DNA of 64,000 bases, from contig CBDDJT010000002.1 of NCBI GenBank assembly GCA_965229765.1, positions 620,001 to 684,000 of the forward strand, given 5' to 3'. The notes beneath the pieces were generated by a model that was not told the origin of the DNA, did no database searches, and saw only the letters and a list, made by a program, of their open reading frames with translations. The stretch's first letter is position 1. Every line of letters starts with the position of its first letter. The DNA comes from ASV31 sp965229765 (GTDB lineage: Bacteria > Pseudomonadota > Alphaproteobacteria > Rhodobacterales > Rhodobacteraceae). The position numbers and the translations under genes are program-made. This document shows, in pieces, positions 43,338 to 50,962 of the stretch.

Positions 43338-44228
43338 CAGACCAGCGCCCCGCCGTCGTTGTCGTTGCGGCTGACCGGATATCGCATCAGCCAGTCCTCG
43401 CCCGGAATATGCGGAAAGCCCCTGAAATTCAGGAAGTTGCCGAACTTGGCGCGGCAAGTCTCGGCCCGCTTGTCGCACCCGGCCTCAAGCCGCGCCACAT
43501 CACCCGCGGCCACCGCAGCACCCAGCGGCTGCCACAACCCGATCTCGCGCCCCTCGTCAGTGGCCACATCCGTGCGCACGACGCCCGCCAGCCCGGCCGC
43601 ATCGCCCCGACAGCATCCGCAGGCGGCCCCGCTCGAACCAGCCGGGTTCGAACCCGCCGGTGCCATGCAGGCGAAACCGCTTGCGGTCCCGCGCCTCGAC
43701 CACCTCGACCTCGACCGAATGCCACGGGTCGTCCATGTCCACCCGGCAGCGCGCATCCCCAAGAACGGCAGAGCAATGCCCGTGATAGATCATCCCCTGC
43801 GCCCGGTTCAGCGCCTCGGTCAGCCCCCGCAATTCGGCATGGAACCGCCCGCCCACGCGGCGGATCTCGCCCAGCGTCCCCTTGAACTGCACCGCCCGGT
43901 CGTTCACGTCCGCCCAGTTGACCAGCCATGCCGTCACCTCGGCCCGGTCAAAACGGCCTGCCTCGATATCGGCCTCGGTCAGCGCGGTGTCGCTCAGCGC
44001 GCCCACCGCCTCGGCGTTGTCCACCGACAACCCGGTAGAGCTTTCGACGACCCCCGCCGACATACCGGTCTGCGCGCGAAACAGCTGACCCTCGAACACA
44101 AGGTCGCGGTCATGGTCGGTAAAGCCATAGGCCGTGCCGTCCACCCGCCGCACGTGCCAGCAGCGGCAGACGGTCGTCGCCCCCGTGGCCAGATGCGCGG
44201 CCAGCGCGTCGCGTGTATCCCCGCTCAT
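43337..44228 (-). CDS. GTA g13: hub/baseplate protein (DUF2163 + BR0599), with apparent +1 frameshift
   Basis: Baseplate hub protein. The N-terminal DUF2163 domain (residues 1-165) includes 'VCRCWHVRRVDGTAYGFTDH' and 'GLTEALNRAQGMIYHGHCSA'. The C-terminal phage-BR0599-like domain holds 'AGCDKRAETCRAKFGNFLNF' and 'GFPHIPGEDWLMRYPVSRND'. A four-C run on the + strand (43605-43608) appears to hold one extra base. Removing one joins 'LRMLSG' to 'DAAGLAGVVRTDV' and gives a normal 296-residue protein. As written, translation would stop near 43557. All flanking residues match the family, so this is either very recent or a sequence error. ATGA overlaps with g12 and g14. Confidence 0.88.
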
Positions 44229-44861
44229 GGCAGCCGCACCTCGATCACCGGAACGCCGGGCACCTCTCCGGCCTGGAAGGTCTCGACGGATATGTCGATC
44301 CGGTCGGTGTCAAACCGCACCGGCACGTCGAACTCGAACCCCGCCGTCACCGGAACGCCCACGTCGGGCGGATCGGCGAAGGTGACGATGCCCTTGGCCA
44401 CGTCGACCTCGAAATGAAACGGTTTCCACCAGCGGCTCGGCGTTCACCGCCACGCGCACCGTCCCTGCCACCGCCTTGCGGATCGGCCGGACATAGCTTT
44501 GCCCGCCAGAGGCATAGGTCTTCTGAAGCGCGAACACCGTCGTCCCGCCGTCTCCGGTGCCGATGCGCTGGTCCTGCGGGTCCGGCACCCGTGTCGGCGC
44601 GCAGGACTTGTAGTCCGACCAGTCCTTCCAGCGGAACGCGTGCAACTGCCCCTGCCGCGCCTCGAAGAACGCGATCAGCGTCTCGATATCGTCGAGCGAG
44701 CGCATCGCCACCCCCGCATCGTACCGCCGGCGCGAATGCGCCCAGGGCGTGTTGCGCTCTTCATAGCCGTTGGCCAGCGTGACGATCTCGGTGCGCCGCT
44801 CGGGGCCGCCGATCGACCCGCGGCTCAGGCTCACCGGAAACCGGACCTCGTGAAATGCCAT
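44225..44861 (-). CDS. GTA g12: distal tail protein (DUF2460), with apparent +1 frameshift
   Basis: Distal tail protein that caps the tube and joins the hub. Starts 'MAFHEVRFPVSLSRGSIGGP'; conserved segments include 'NTPWAHSRRRYDAGVAMRSL' and 'FRWKDWSDYKSCAP'. After 'NAEPLVETV' the frame breaks: a three-A run on the + strand (44417-44419) seems one base too long. Removing it restores 'HFEVDVAKGIVTFADPPDVG' through 'VPVIEVRLP' and the stop at 44225-44227, which overlaps the g13 ATG, giving 211 residues as expected. As written the frame runs on and stops near 44310. Confidence 0.88.
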
Positions 44862-44873
44862 GCCCTGTCCTCC

Positions 44874-45528
44874 TCAGCGGTTGCGTTGCCCGCGGCCCAG
44901 CGCCCGGCCCATCTGCGGCCGCGATCTGGCTCGAAGAACGGCGGAACCCCTCGACGTCCGGCGTGCTCACGTTCATCACCACTTGCACCGGGCGCCCGCC
45001 GCCCGTCGCCTGCACGCCCAGCTGTCCATCGGCACCGCGCGCCAGCGGCATGATCGCCTCGGGGCCCGCCTCACCCATCAGCCCGGTGCCGCCCCGCATC
45101 GGGAAAAGCGTCGGGCCGCTCACGACGCCGCCCTGCGCAAAGGGCATAACCCGCCCCTGCGCGAACCCGCCGCCCTTGGCGAAGGGCACAAAGCCCTGCA
45201 CGATGGATTCCACCCCCTCGGCCAGCAGCCCGCCCAGATGGCTTGTGACCGGCCGGATCGCGGCGCTGTAGGCCGCGTCCACCATCGACTGCGCCACGGT
45301 CTTCAGCGCGTCCGACAGCTTCATGCCGTCAAAGATCAGCCCCTCGAAGGCGTTGCGCAGCCCCCGGCTGATCCCGCCCGACAGCACGTCCACCTCGCGC
45401 CCCGTGTCCGCCAGGGTCGCCTGCATTCCGCGCAACTCGCCGTCGAAGGCCGCGACGATGGCGTTGACGCCACCCAGCGTCACCTCCAGCGCGCCGATCT
45501 GGTCTTCGAGCGTCTCAATCTCCGTCAT
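44874..45528 (-). CDS. GTA g11: tape measure protein, with apparent +1 frameshift near the C-terminus
   Basis: Short tail tape measure protein of about 217 residues that sets tail length. It begins 'MTEIETLEDQIGALEVTLGG', with a helical N-terminal half and a glycine-rich hydrophobic centre ('VQGFVPFAKGGGFAQGRVMP'), then 'GLMGEAGPEAIMPLARGADG' typical of phage tape measures. Near 44916-44922 one extra base disrupts 'SSSQIAA'; correcting it gives 'QMGRALGRGQRNR' and a stop at 44874, just before g12. The uncorrected frame would overlap 110 bp of g12, which is abnormal for this cluster. Overlaps g10.1 by 14 bp. Confidence 0.87.
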
Positions 45529-45724
45529 CGCCGGCCACTCCTGTGTCATCGGGATGGGCGCGCGCCAGTTCGTCCAGCCGCGCCCGCGTCATCGCGCCGG
45601 GCCGAGCGCCGTGGCCCAGCATCAGCGCCAGTTCCGCCGGCGTCAGCCGCCAGAACGCATCCGGCGTCAGCCGCAGCCCGCCCAGCCCCGCACGCATCAG
45701 CCCGGGCCAGTCGATCCGGCTCAC
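45515..45724 (-). CDS. GTA g10.1: tail assembly chaperone
   Basis: A 69-residue protein starting 'MSRIDWPGLMRAGLGGLRLT' and containing 'PDAFWRLTPAELALMLG', the hallmark of the rcc01693-type phage tail assembly chaperone. It overlaps g10 by 4 bp (ATGA) and g11 by 14 bp. In phages the equivalent pair (G and GT) is made by programmed frameshifting; here the two are separate overlapping genes. Its expected role is to bind the tape measure protein before tail assembly. Confidence 0.88.
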   Translation of the reverse strand: MSRIDWPGLMRAGLGGLRLTPDAFWRLTPAELALMLGHGARPGAMTRARLDELARAHPDDTGVAGDDGD

Positions 45725-46047
45725 GCCGTGCCGTCCCCGGGCAGTTCGAACGCGCGCACAAGAAGCGTCCCGGCCGCACGCGCCGCCGCCACCGGCCCGC
45801 CCTCGATCTCGGCGCGCCGCAGCGCCTCGGCGCTGCCCGTCCAGCCGCCGCCGCGCAGCCCCGCCAGGATCAGCGCCAGCACGTCGCGGGCCGAAAACCG
45901 GCCCGCCTCGAACCGCTCGGCCAGTTCCACCAGCGTCCCGGTCTCCAGCGCCTCTTCCAGCTCGGCCAGCGCCCCAAGCGTCAGCTTCATCACCCGGCGC
46001 TCGCCATCGACGACCAGCGCCACCTCGCCCGCCCAGCGGTTTACCAT
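45721..46047 (-). CDS. GTA g10: tail assembly chaperone/gene transfer agent family protein
   Basis: A 108-residue protein beginning 'MVNRWAGEVALVVDGERRVM', followed by 'LTLGALAELEEALETGTLVE' and 'RDVLALILAGLRGGG', which match the GTA gp10 family (GTA tail tube chaperone). It sits between the tail tube gene g9 (2-bp gap) and g10.1 (ATGA overlap), the usual position of tail assembly chaperones in siphophages. Direct function is inferred from position and family. Confidence 0.9.
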   Translation of the reverse strand: MVNRWAGEVALVVDGERRVMKLTLGALAELEEALETGTLVELAERFEAGRFSARDVLALILAGLRGGGWTGSAEALRRAEIEGGPVAAARAAGTLLVRAFELPGDGTA

Positions 46048-46049
46048 GC

Positions 46050-46463
46050 TCAGAACGCCTGGAAGGCCAGCGCGCCGGCAGAGGCCAGGCTCACCTCGTA
46101 GGTGGCCTCGCCGTTGTGCGACCCCGCGTACTCGATCGAGCTCACCTGGAACGGCCCCTCGACAATGCCGAAATCGGGGATCACGACCTGAAAGACCGGC
46201 GTCTCGCCGTCAAAGAAGATCTGCCGCGCGCGCTCGTCCGTCGCCTCGTCGCGGAACACGCCAGAGCCCGAGATCGCCGCCGATTTCACCCCAGCCCCGG
46301 TCAGAAGCTCGCGCCAGCCGCCCTGGCTGCCAAGGCTGGTGATATCCACCGTCTCTGCGTTGAAGCTGATGCGCGTGGCCCGCAGCCCCGCGAAGGTCTC
46401 GAACTGTCCGCCGCCGGTCATGTCGACCTTGACCAGCAGATCCTTGCCGTTCTGGGCACCCAT
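46050..46463 (-). CDS. GTA g9: major tail (tube) protein
   Basis: Tail tube protein of 137 residues that polymerises into the tail. It starts 'MGAQNGKDLLVKVDMTGGGQ' at 46463; upstream in-frame sequence to 46580 is part of the g8-g9 gap and g8, not this gene. Conserved segments are 'RISFNAETVDITSLGSQGGW', 'SAAISGSGVFRDEATDERAR' and 'FQVSSIEYAGSHNGEATYEV'. The gene is intact. A 26-bp gap separates it from g8, one of the few places in the cluster without overlap. Confidence 0.93.
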   Translation of the reverse strand: MGAQNGKDLLVKVDMTGGGQFETFAGLRATRISFNAETVDITSLGSQGGWRELLTGAGVKSAAISGSGVFRDEATDERARQIFFDGETPVFQVVIPDFGIVEGPFQVSSIEYAGSHNGEATYEVSLASAGALAFQAF

Positions 46464-46489
46464 GGCCGCCCCTCCATCTTCGATAGGTT

Positions 46490-46900
46490 TCAGTCGTCTT
46501 CCAGCCGTGCCCGGAACGTCAGGTCGATCCGGCGCAGCGCGCCCGATTCCACCCGGTCCGCGCGTGCCCGCAGGAACCACATCCCCACGATCCGCCCGCG
46601 CGCCAGAACCGGCGGCGCGCCGGTCAGCACATCCGACACCGCCGCGGCCACGGCCTTGGCGGTCTGGAATCCAGCCGCCTCGGTCACCACGCTGACGGTG
46701 AAATCGTGGATCGCGCCGGCGCCATCGCCGGTGGACCCGTCGCGCACCCGCTCGGGCCCCAGTGCAACGTAGGTCGCCGGCACCGCCCCCGCGGGCGCGG
46801 CATCGAAGATCGCGTCGCCCACCAGGGCCGTCAGCGTCGCATCGGCGCTCAGCGCGCCCCAGACCGCGCCCTGCAGCGCAGCCGACATGCCATAGCTCAT
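46490..46900 (-). CDS. GTA g8: tail terminator (DUF3168)
   Basis: A 136-residue DUF3168 protein that closes the tail tube at the head-proximal end. It starts 'MSYGMSAALQGAVWGALSAD', with 'AVPATYVALGPERVRDGSTG' and 'FTVSVVTEAAGFQTAKAVAA'. The end, 'ALRRIDLTFRARLEDD', is the common C-terminus of the family. ATGA overlap with g7. No disruption seen. Confidence 0.92.
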   Translation of the reverse strand: MSYGMSAALQGAVWGALSADATLTALVGDAIFDAAPAGAVPATYVALGPERVRDGSTGDGAGAIHDFTVSVVTEAAGFQTAKAVAAAVSDVLTGAPPVLARGRIVGMWFLRARADRVESGALRRIDLTFRARLEDD

Positions 46901-47235
46901 GCCGTCGCCTCCTCGCGCGCGAAACAGGTCAGATAACGCGCCCAGGCATCCGCTTCGGCGACGGCAAGGATCGCGTAAACACGCGCACCCTCGCGAAACC
47001 GCTGGCCCGGCTCGGGGCGCGACGGCGCGCCAACGGGCGTCGCCCGAACGGTGATCCGGTGCGCAATCGTCGCCAGTTTCAGCTCCGCCCAGTCCTCGCG
47101 CCGTCCGCTGCGCGCGTCCACGTCCGCCCAGACTTCGCCCAGCGCCACCCAGTCCTCGGCATATCCGCCTGCACCGTCAGGCACCTGCGTCCGCGCCTCC
47201 AGCACCAGCTTGCGGTTCAACACGGGCGCTCTCAT
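46897..47235 (-). CDS. GTA g7: head-tail stopper protein
   Basis: A 112-residue head closure protein of the phage head-tail joining family: 'LNRKLVLEARTQVPDGAGGY' and 'ALGEVWADVDARSGRREDWA', with 'RITVRATPVGAPSRPEPGQR' and a terminal 'LTCFAREEATA'. It connects the adaptor (g6) to the tail terminator (g8) and prevents DNA leakage in assembled heads. ATGA overlaps on both sides (with g6 and g8). Intact. Confidence 0.9.
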   Translation of the reverse strand: MRAPVLNRKLVLEARTQVPDGAGGYAEDWVALGEVWADVDARSGRREDWAELKLATIAHRITVRATPVGAPSRPEPGQRFREGARVYAILAVAEADAWARYLTCFAREEATA

Positions 47236-47831
47236 CGCCCACCCTCTCCGAACAGTCGCACCGTCCGGTAACGGTCGATCAGGATCGACACGTCAAAGGG
47301 CATCCGCGCCCCGGGTCCCGGCTCTGCCACGCGCCGCTCGTAGTAATGCGCCGCCAAGAGAAACACCGCCTGCCCCAGGTCGGCGGGCAGCCCGTTCCAC
47401 GCGTCGGCATAGCCCGCGACGAAATCGATCTCGACCGATCCGCTGACCGGCACCAGCGGCAGGCTCAGCCCGGTGGACACCAGCCGCGGCCGCTGCCCGT
47501 CGCGTTCCAGCACATAGCGGTCGGGGGCGATCACTGTAGCCGCGCCCTGCCTGTCCAGCAGCCGCACCTCGGTGATCTGCGTCACCGGCGCGACCGGCAG
47601 CGCCTGCCGTCCGAAATCGCGCCACCCCGCCAACGTCCAGGTGAACGCCCGCAACAACAGCACCTTGCCGGTGCGCGCCTCAATCGCCGCAAGCGCCGCG
47701 CGCAGTTGTGCCTCCAGGACAATGTCCTGCACCCCGTCATCGGCGAACCCGGAGCCAAGCCGCAGATGATCCTTGAATTGCGCGACCGGCAGCGCCGCGG
47801 CGGGCACTGGGGTCTGCTCGACTAACATCAT
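47232..47831 (-). CDS. GTA g6: head-tail adaptor protein
   Basis: A 199-residue head-tail connector of the gp6-like family, which sits under the portal. Sequence: 'VAQFKDHLRLGSGFADDGVQ', 'ALAAIEARTGKVLLLRAFTW', 'VTQITEVRLLDRQGAATVIA', 'LGQAVFLLAAHYYERRVAEP'. Two adjacent ATGs (47831 and 47828) are possible starts. A 99-bp gap with a perfect hairpin separates it from g5, the largest internal gap in the cluster. Confidence 0.9.
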   Translation of the reverse strand: MMLVEQTPVPAAALPVAQFKDHLRLGSGFADDGVQDIVLEAQLRAALAAIEARTGKVLLLRAFTWTLAGWRDFGRQALPVAPVTQITEVRLLDRQGAATVIAPDRYVLERDGQRPRLVSTGLSLPLVPVSGSVEIDFVAGYADAWNGLPADLGQAVFLLAAHYYERRVAEPGPGARMPFDVSILIDRYRTVRLFGEGGR

Positions 47832-47890
47832 GGAATGCCTCCGAAAATCCGGACCCCATCAGGGGCAAGGGACGCATCCGCGCCCATGGA

Positions 47891-47910
47891 CGGCGCCCCG
47901 CGGGGCGCCG
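47891..47910 (-). terminator. Perfect 20-bp palindrome between g5 and g6 (attenuator-like)
   Basis: CGGCGCCCC on one arm and its exact complement on the other, with two central bases GC, 21 bp after the g5 stop. No T-tract follows, so a fully efficient intrinsic terminator is unlikely. Its position, right after the gene whose product is needed in hundreds of copies, fits partial termination or protection of the capsid message from 3' decay. Confidence 0.55.
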
Positions 47911-47930
47911 CCGACGAACCGCCGTCAGGC

Positions 47931-49159
47931 TCAGATCGCGAACTTCAGGATCTTGATCGCGTCGAAGTCCGTCACATCGCCACCGACGCGCTTGGTGGCA
48001 TAGAACAGGACACGTGCGGCTTGGCGCGAGAACGGGTCACGCAGCACGCGCAGGTCGGGACGTTCGGCGATAGTATAGCCGGACGCCGAAATCGCCAAAG
48101 GCAATCGCCATGGCGTCCAGCTCGCGATGTCGGGCATGTCCTCGGCGATCAGCACCGGATAGCCCATCAGGCGCGCGGGCTCGCCAGCGGCCAGACCGTC
48201 GGACCACAGGAAGCGGCCATCGGCATCCTTCATCTTGCGCACTGCACCCGCGGTTTTGGAGTTCATCACGAAAGACGCATTGGCGCGGTAGCGCGCGCCC
48301 AACGAATAGACCAGATCGACCACTCGCATCAGCCGGGTTCGGCCGCCGTCGAAATCGCCCGCTCGACACCGGTGATGACATAGCCCGAGGTTGCCCCAGG
48401 TCCAGCTGGCATGCCATCCGGCCCAGTCGTTGTAGCGTCAGGAAACCCGTCGGCTTGTCCACCCCGTCGCCAGACACAAAGGCCGATGCCTCGGCGCGGG
48501 CGAACTTGTCGGCGATGCGACCAGCAAGCCAGCCTCTCAATGTCGAACGCGGTGTCGTCCAGCAGCCGCTGAGACGCCTTGGGCAGCGCCGAAAGTTCGT
48601 GCAGCGGGATCGAAATCCGCTCGATCTGCGGCGGTGTCGGTTTCCGTGGTCGCGGCTGTTTCACGTGGCCCAGCCCGCACCCACATCGGTGTGGTCGACC
48701 AGCACGTCAAACGAGGTCGCCTCGACATTCACCACATTGGCGATGGTGCCGCAGCGAAGAGGACAGAGCGTCAGCACGCTGCTGGATCGTGCTCGGCGAA
48801 GTCACCGGGTCCACCAGGTAGCCGCCGTCGCCGGCCACGGCAGTGGACATCGCCTTGCCCTCCAGCTCCAGCCCGCGCAGCGCGTCGTCGTCGCCCGACC
48901 TGACATAGGCCTCAAAGGCCTTCTGGTGGGGGGCGCCGCCGGCGTCGGCGGCGGCAAGGGCCGGGCGGCCCACGGTCTGTGTCTTGCGATCCAGCATGGT
49001 CAGTCGCTCTTCCTGTTTCTGAAGCTTCTGGGTCAGTTCGGCCTGAAATCCCTTCAGGTCGCGCACGAACCCGGCCAGCGCGGTCTTCACCTCGGCGGCC
49101 GGGCCCTCGGCGGCGGGCACACCCTGCCCGCCCCGAGCCTCGCTCTCGGTCTTTGTCAT
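47931..49159 (-). pseudogene. GTA g5: HK97-type major capsid protein, broken by about 20 single-base insertions
   Basis: The N-terminal 127 codons are intact ('MTKTESEARGGQGV', then 'SGDDDALRGLELEGKAMSTA' and 'AGDGGYLVDPVTS'), as is the C-terminus ('VGGDVTDFDAIKILKFAI'). Between about 48010 and 48778 the protein jumps repeatedly between frames. Removing about 20 single bases, and adding none, restores a continuous 402-residue capsid with 'TIANVVNVEATSFDVLVDH', 'RISIPLHELSALPKASQRLL', 'ADKFARAEASAFVSGDGVDK', 'SFVMNSKTAGAVRKMKDADG' and 'GYPVLIAEDMPDIAS'. The repaired protein is highly conserved, so there is no sign of long-term decay. Either the locus is very recently destroyed or this stretch is uncorrected single-molecule sequence. 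I favour the latter. Confidence 0.88.
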
Positions 49160-49193
49160 CGATTGTTCCCCGTAAGAGGTTGCGAACGCTGGC

Positions 49194-49754
49194 TCAGCGG
49201 TCGGCCAGCAGGCGGCGTGCGTCCTCGAAGGCCGACGCCAGGTCGCGGCAAAGGTCCGTGGCGGGCATACTGCCCTTGGCCCCCACCCGCGCTTCGGCAA
49301 GCATCGGGAAGGTCACAAGCGACACCTCCCAAAGCTCCAGTTCCGACAGAAGGCGCACGCCCTTTCCGTCCTTCGCGGCCCGCACCGTGCGATAGCCGAT
49401 CGACAGCCCGTCGATCGCGCCGGCCGCCAGCAGCGCCGCGGCCTCGCGGCCCTGCGCCACATCGGTCAGCAGCCGGCCCTTCACCCAAAGGCCGGTGGCG
49501 TCCTCGCGCACCTCGTCCCACACGCCGATGGGCTGGCGCGGGTCGTGCTGCCACAGCATCTTCACCCGGCGCCCCGCCGTCGCCAGCGCCGCCAGCGACC
49601 GCGCATAGGCGCCCGGCTCTACCCTGTCGCCGCCGTTGTCGGTCTTGCCGAACAGGCTGGCGTACCCCTCGACCCGCGCGCCGTCCGTCAGGGTCAGCCC
49701 CGCATCCAGACGGCAGAACTTGCGTTCCGGCGCGCCGTAATCCGGCTCAGTCAT
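49194..49754 (-). CDS. GTA g4: HK97 family prohead protease
   Basis: Serine protease of 186 residues that trims the N-terminal delta domain of the capsid. Segments: 'VEGYASLFGKTDNGGDRVEP', 'KMLWQHDPRQPIGVWDEVRE' (catalytic His in WQHD), 'GAIDGLSIGYRTV' (catalytic Ser in GLSIGY) and 'LWEVSLVTFPMLAEARVGA'. The start overlaps the g3 stop by 8 bp, so nothing lies between portal and protease; the g3.5 gene of R. capsulatus is therefore absent. Intact. Confidence 0.94.
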   Translation of the reverse strand: MTEPDYGAPERKFCRLDAGLTLTDGARVEGYASLFGKTDNGGDRVEPGAYARSLAALATAGRRVKMLWQHDPRQPIGVWDEVREDATGLWVKGRLLTDVAQGREAAALLAAGAIDGLSIGYRTVRAAKDGKGVRLLSELELWEVSLVTFPMLAEARVGAKGSMPATDLCRDLASAFEDARRLLADR

Positions 49755-50931
49755 GCTCTGTCTCCTCGTCGTTCAGGGGCGGCAGGCCCAAAAGCGCGCG
49801 CTTCTCGGCATCGCTCAGAAAGCTGGCGCCGCCGATCCGGCGCCACTGCTGCTCGCGCTCGGATGCCAGCGCCGGCACCTGGTCAAGATCGGGGCGCAGC
49901 GCCAGCGTCTCGCCGGTGAACCCCGCCAGCCAGTGCGACACCGCCGCCGCCACCCGGCCCGCCAGCGGCAGCACCGTCAGCCGGTAGAAGGCGCGGTTCG
50001 CCTCCTGGTAATTGGCGTAGGTCGCATCGCCCGGGATCCCCAGCAGCATCGGCGGCACGCCAAAGGCCAGCGCGATCTCGCGCGCCGCGGCCTCCTTGGT
50101 CTTCTGGAACTCCATGTCCGAGGGGCTGAAGCCCATCGGCTTCCAGTCCAGCCCGCCCTCCAGCAGCATCGGCCGTCCGGCGTTCCGCGCGCCCTGGTGA
50201 TGGCTTTCCATTTCCAGAAGCAGCCGGTCGTACTGCTCGGCGCTCAGCGTGCCCTGCCCGTCCGCACCCTGGTAGACGATGGCACCAGAGGGCCGCGCCG
50301 CATTGTCCAGCAAAGCCTTGGACCAGCGCGACGCGGCGTTGTGCACGTCGATGGCACTGGCCGCCGCCTGCATCGGCGACAGCCCGTAATGGTCGTCCTG
50401 CGGATGGAAGCTACGGATGTGGCAGACCGGCGGCGCACCCTCGCCCAGGTGAAAGCGATGCGTGCGCGCGCCGACAGTATAGTCATAGGCCACCGGCCAG
50501 CCGTCCGCCCCGGGCACCAGCGCCATGCGGTCCGAGCGCAGCACATGCAGCTCCAGCGGCAGGTCCGTCTCGCCGCCCACCGCCTCGACATAGGCGTTCC
50601 CGCTCAGCAGCAGCTGCCCGTAAAGCGCCTCGAACAGCTCGGCCCGTCCCTGCGCCGGGTTGGGCCGCGTCACCAGCGACAGCAACGGGTGCTCGTCATA
50701 GCGCCGCGCCGCGTCCTGCAAGACCAGCGGCAACGCCGCCGCGGCCTCGGCGATCAGCTTGACCGACCGGAACCCCACGGGATTGCCGGCAAAGCCGGTG
50801 CGCATCAGCGATCCGGTGTCGCGCGGGCTCCACGCAACCCGGCCAGAGGTCTGCCAGGCCACCAGCCGCCCGGTGGCGGACGCCTTTCGCTCTGGCGGCT
50901 CGGGCGCCGGGCGCTTCAGAAAATCAAACAT
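49747..50931 (-). CDS. GTA g3: portal protein
   Basis: HK97-family portal, a dodecameric ring at one capsid vertex through which DNA is packaged and released. 394 residues: 'MFDFLKRPAPEPPERKASAT', 'NPVGFRSVKLIAEAAAALPL', 'LLLSGNAYVEAVGGETDLPL', 'DHYGLSPMQAAASAIDVHNA', 'FGVPPMLLGIPGDATYANYQ' and 'NEDSD'-like acidic C-terminus replaced here by 'NDEETEHD'. Length is standard. It overlaps g4 by 8 bp and follows g2 by 31 bp. Confidence 0.94.
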   Translation of the reverse strand: MFDFLKRPAPEPPERKASATGRLVAWQTSGRVAWSPRDTGSLMRTGFAGNPVGFRSVKLIAEAAAALPLVLQDAARRYDEHPLLSLVTRPNPAQGRAELFEALYGQLLLSGNAYVEAVGGETDLPLELHVLRSDRMALVPGADGWPVAYDYTVGARTHRFHLGEGAPPVCHIRSFHPQDDHYGLSPMQAAASAIDVHNAASRWSKALLDNAARPSGAIVYQGADGQGTLSAEQYDRLLLEMESHHQGARNAGRPMLLEGGLDWKPMGFSPSDMEFQKTKEAAAREIALAFGVPPMLLGIPGDATYANYQEANRAFYRLTVLPLAGRVAAAVSHWLAGFTGETLALRPDLDQVPALASEREQQWRRIGGASFLSDAEKRALLGLPPLNDEETEHD

Positions 50932-50962
50932 GGTGTCGGGTCTCCTCGGTCGTGGCGCTTGG

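Noticed and set aside
43640..43660. A tRNA T-loop-like sequence (GGGTTCGAACCC)
   Set aside because: It encodes conserved residues of g13, and no acceptor stem or anticodon arm can be drawn around it.
44916..44923. A NotI-like site GCGGCCGC at the g11 frameshift, possibly a cloning scar
   Set aside because: The octamer is common in very GC-rich DNA and there is no vector sequence; it was noted only because it coincides with the extra base.
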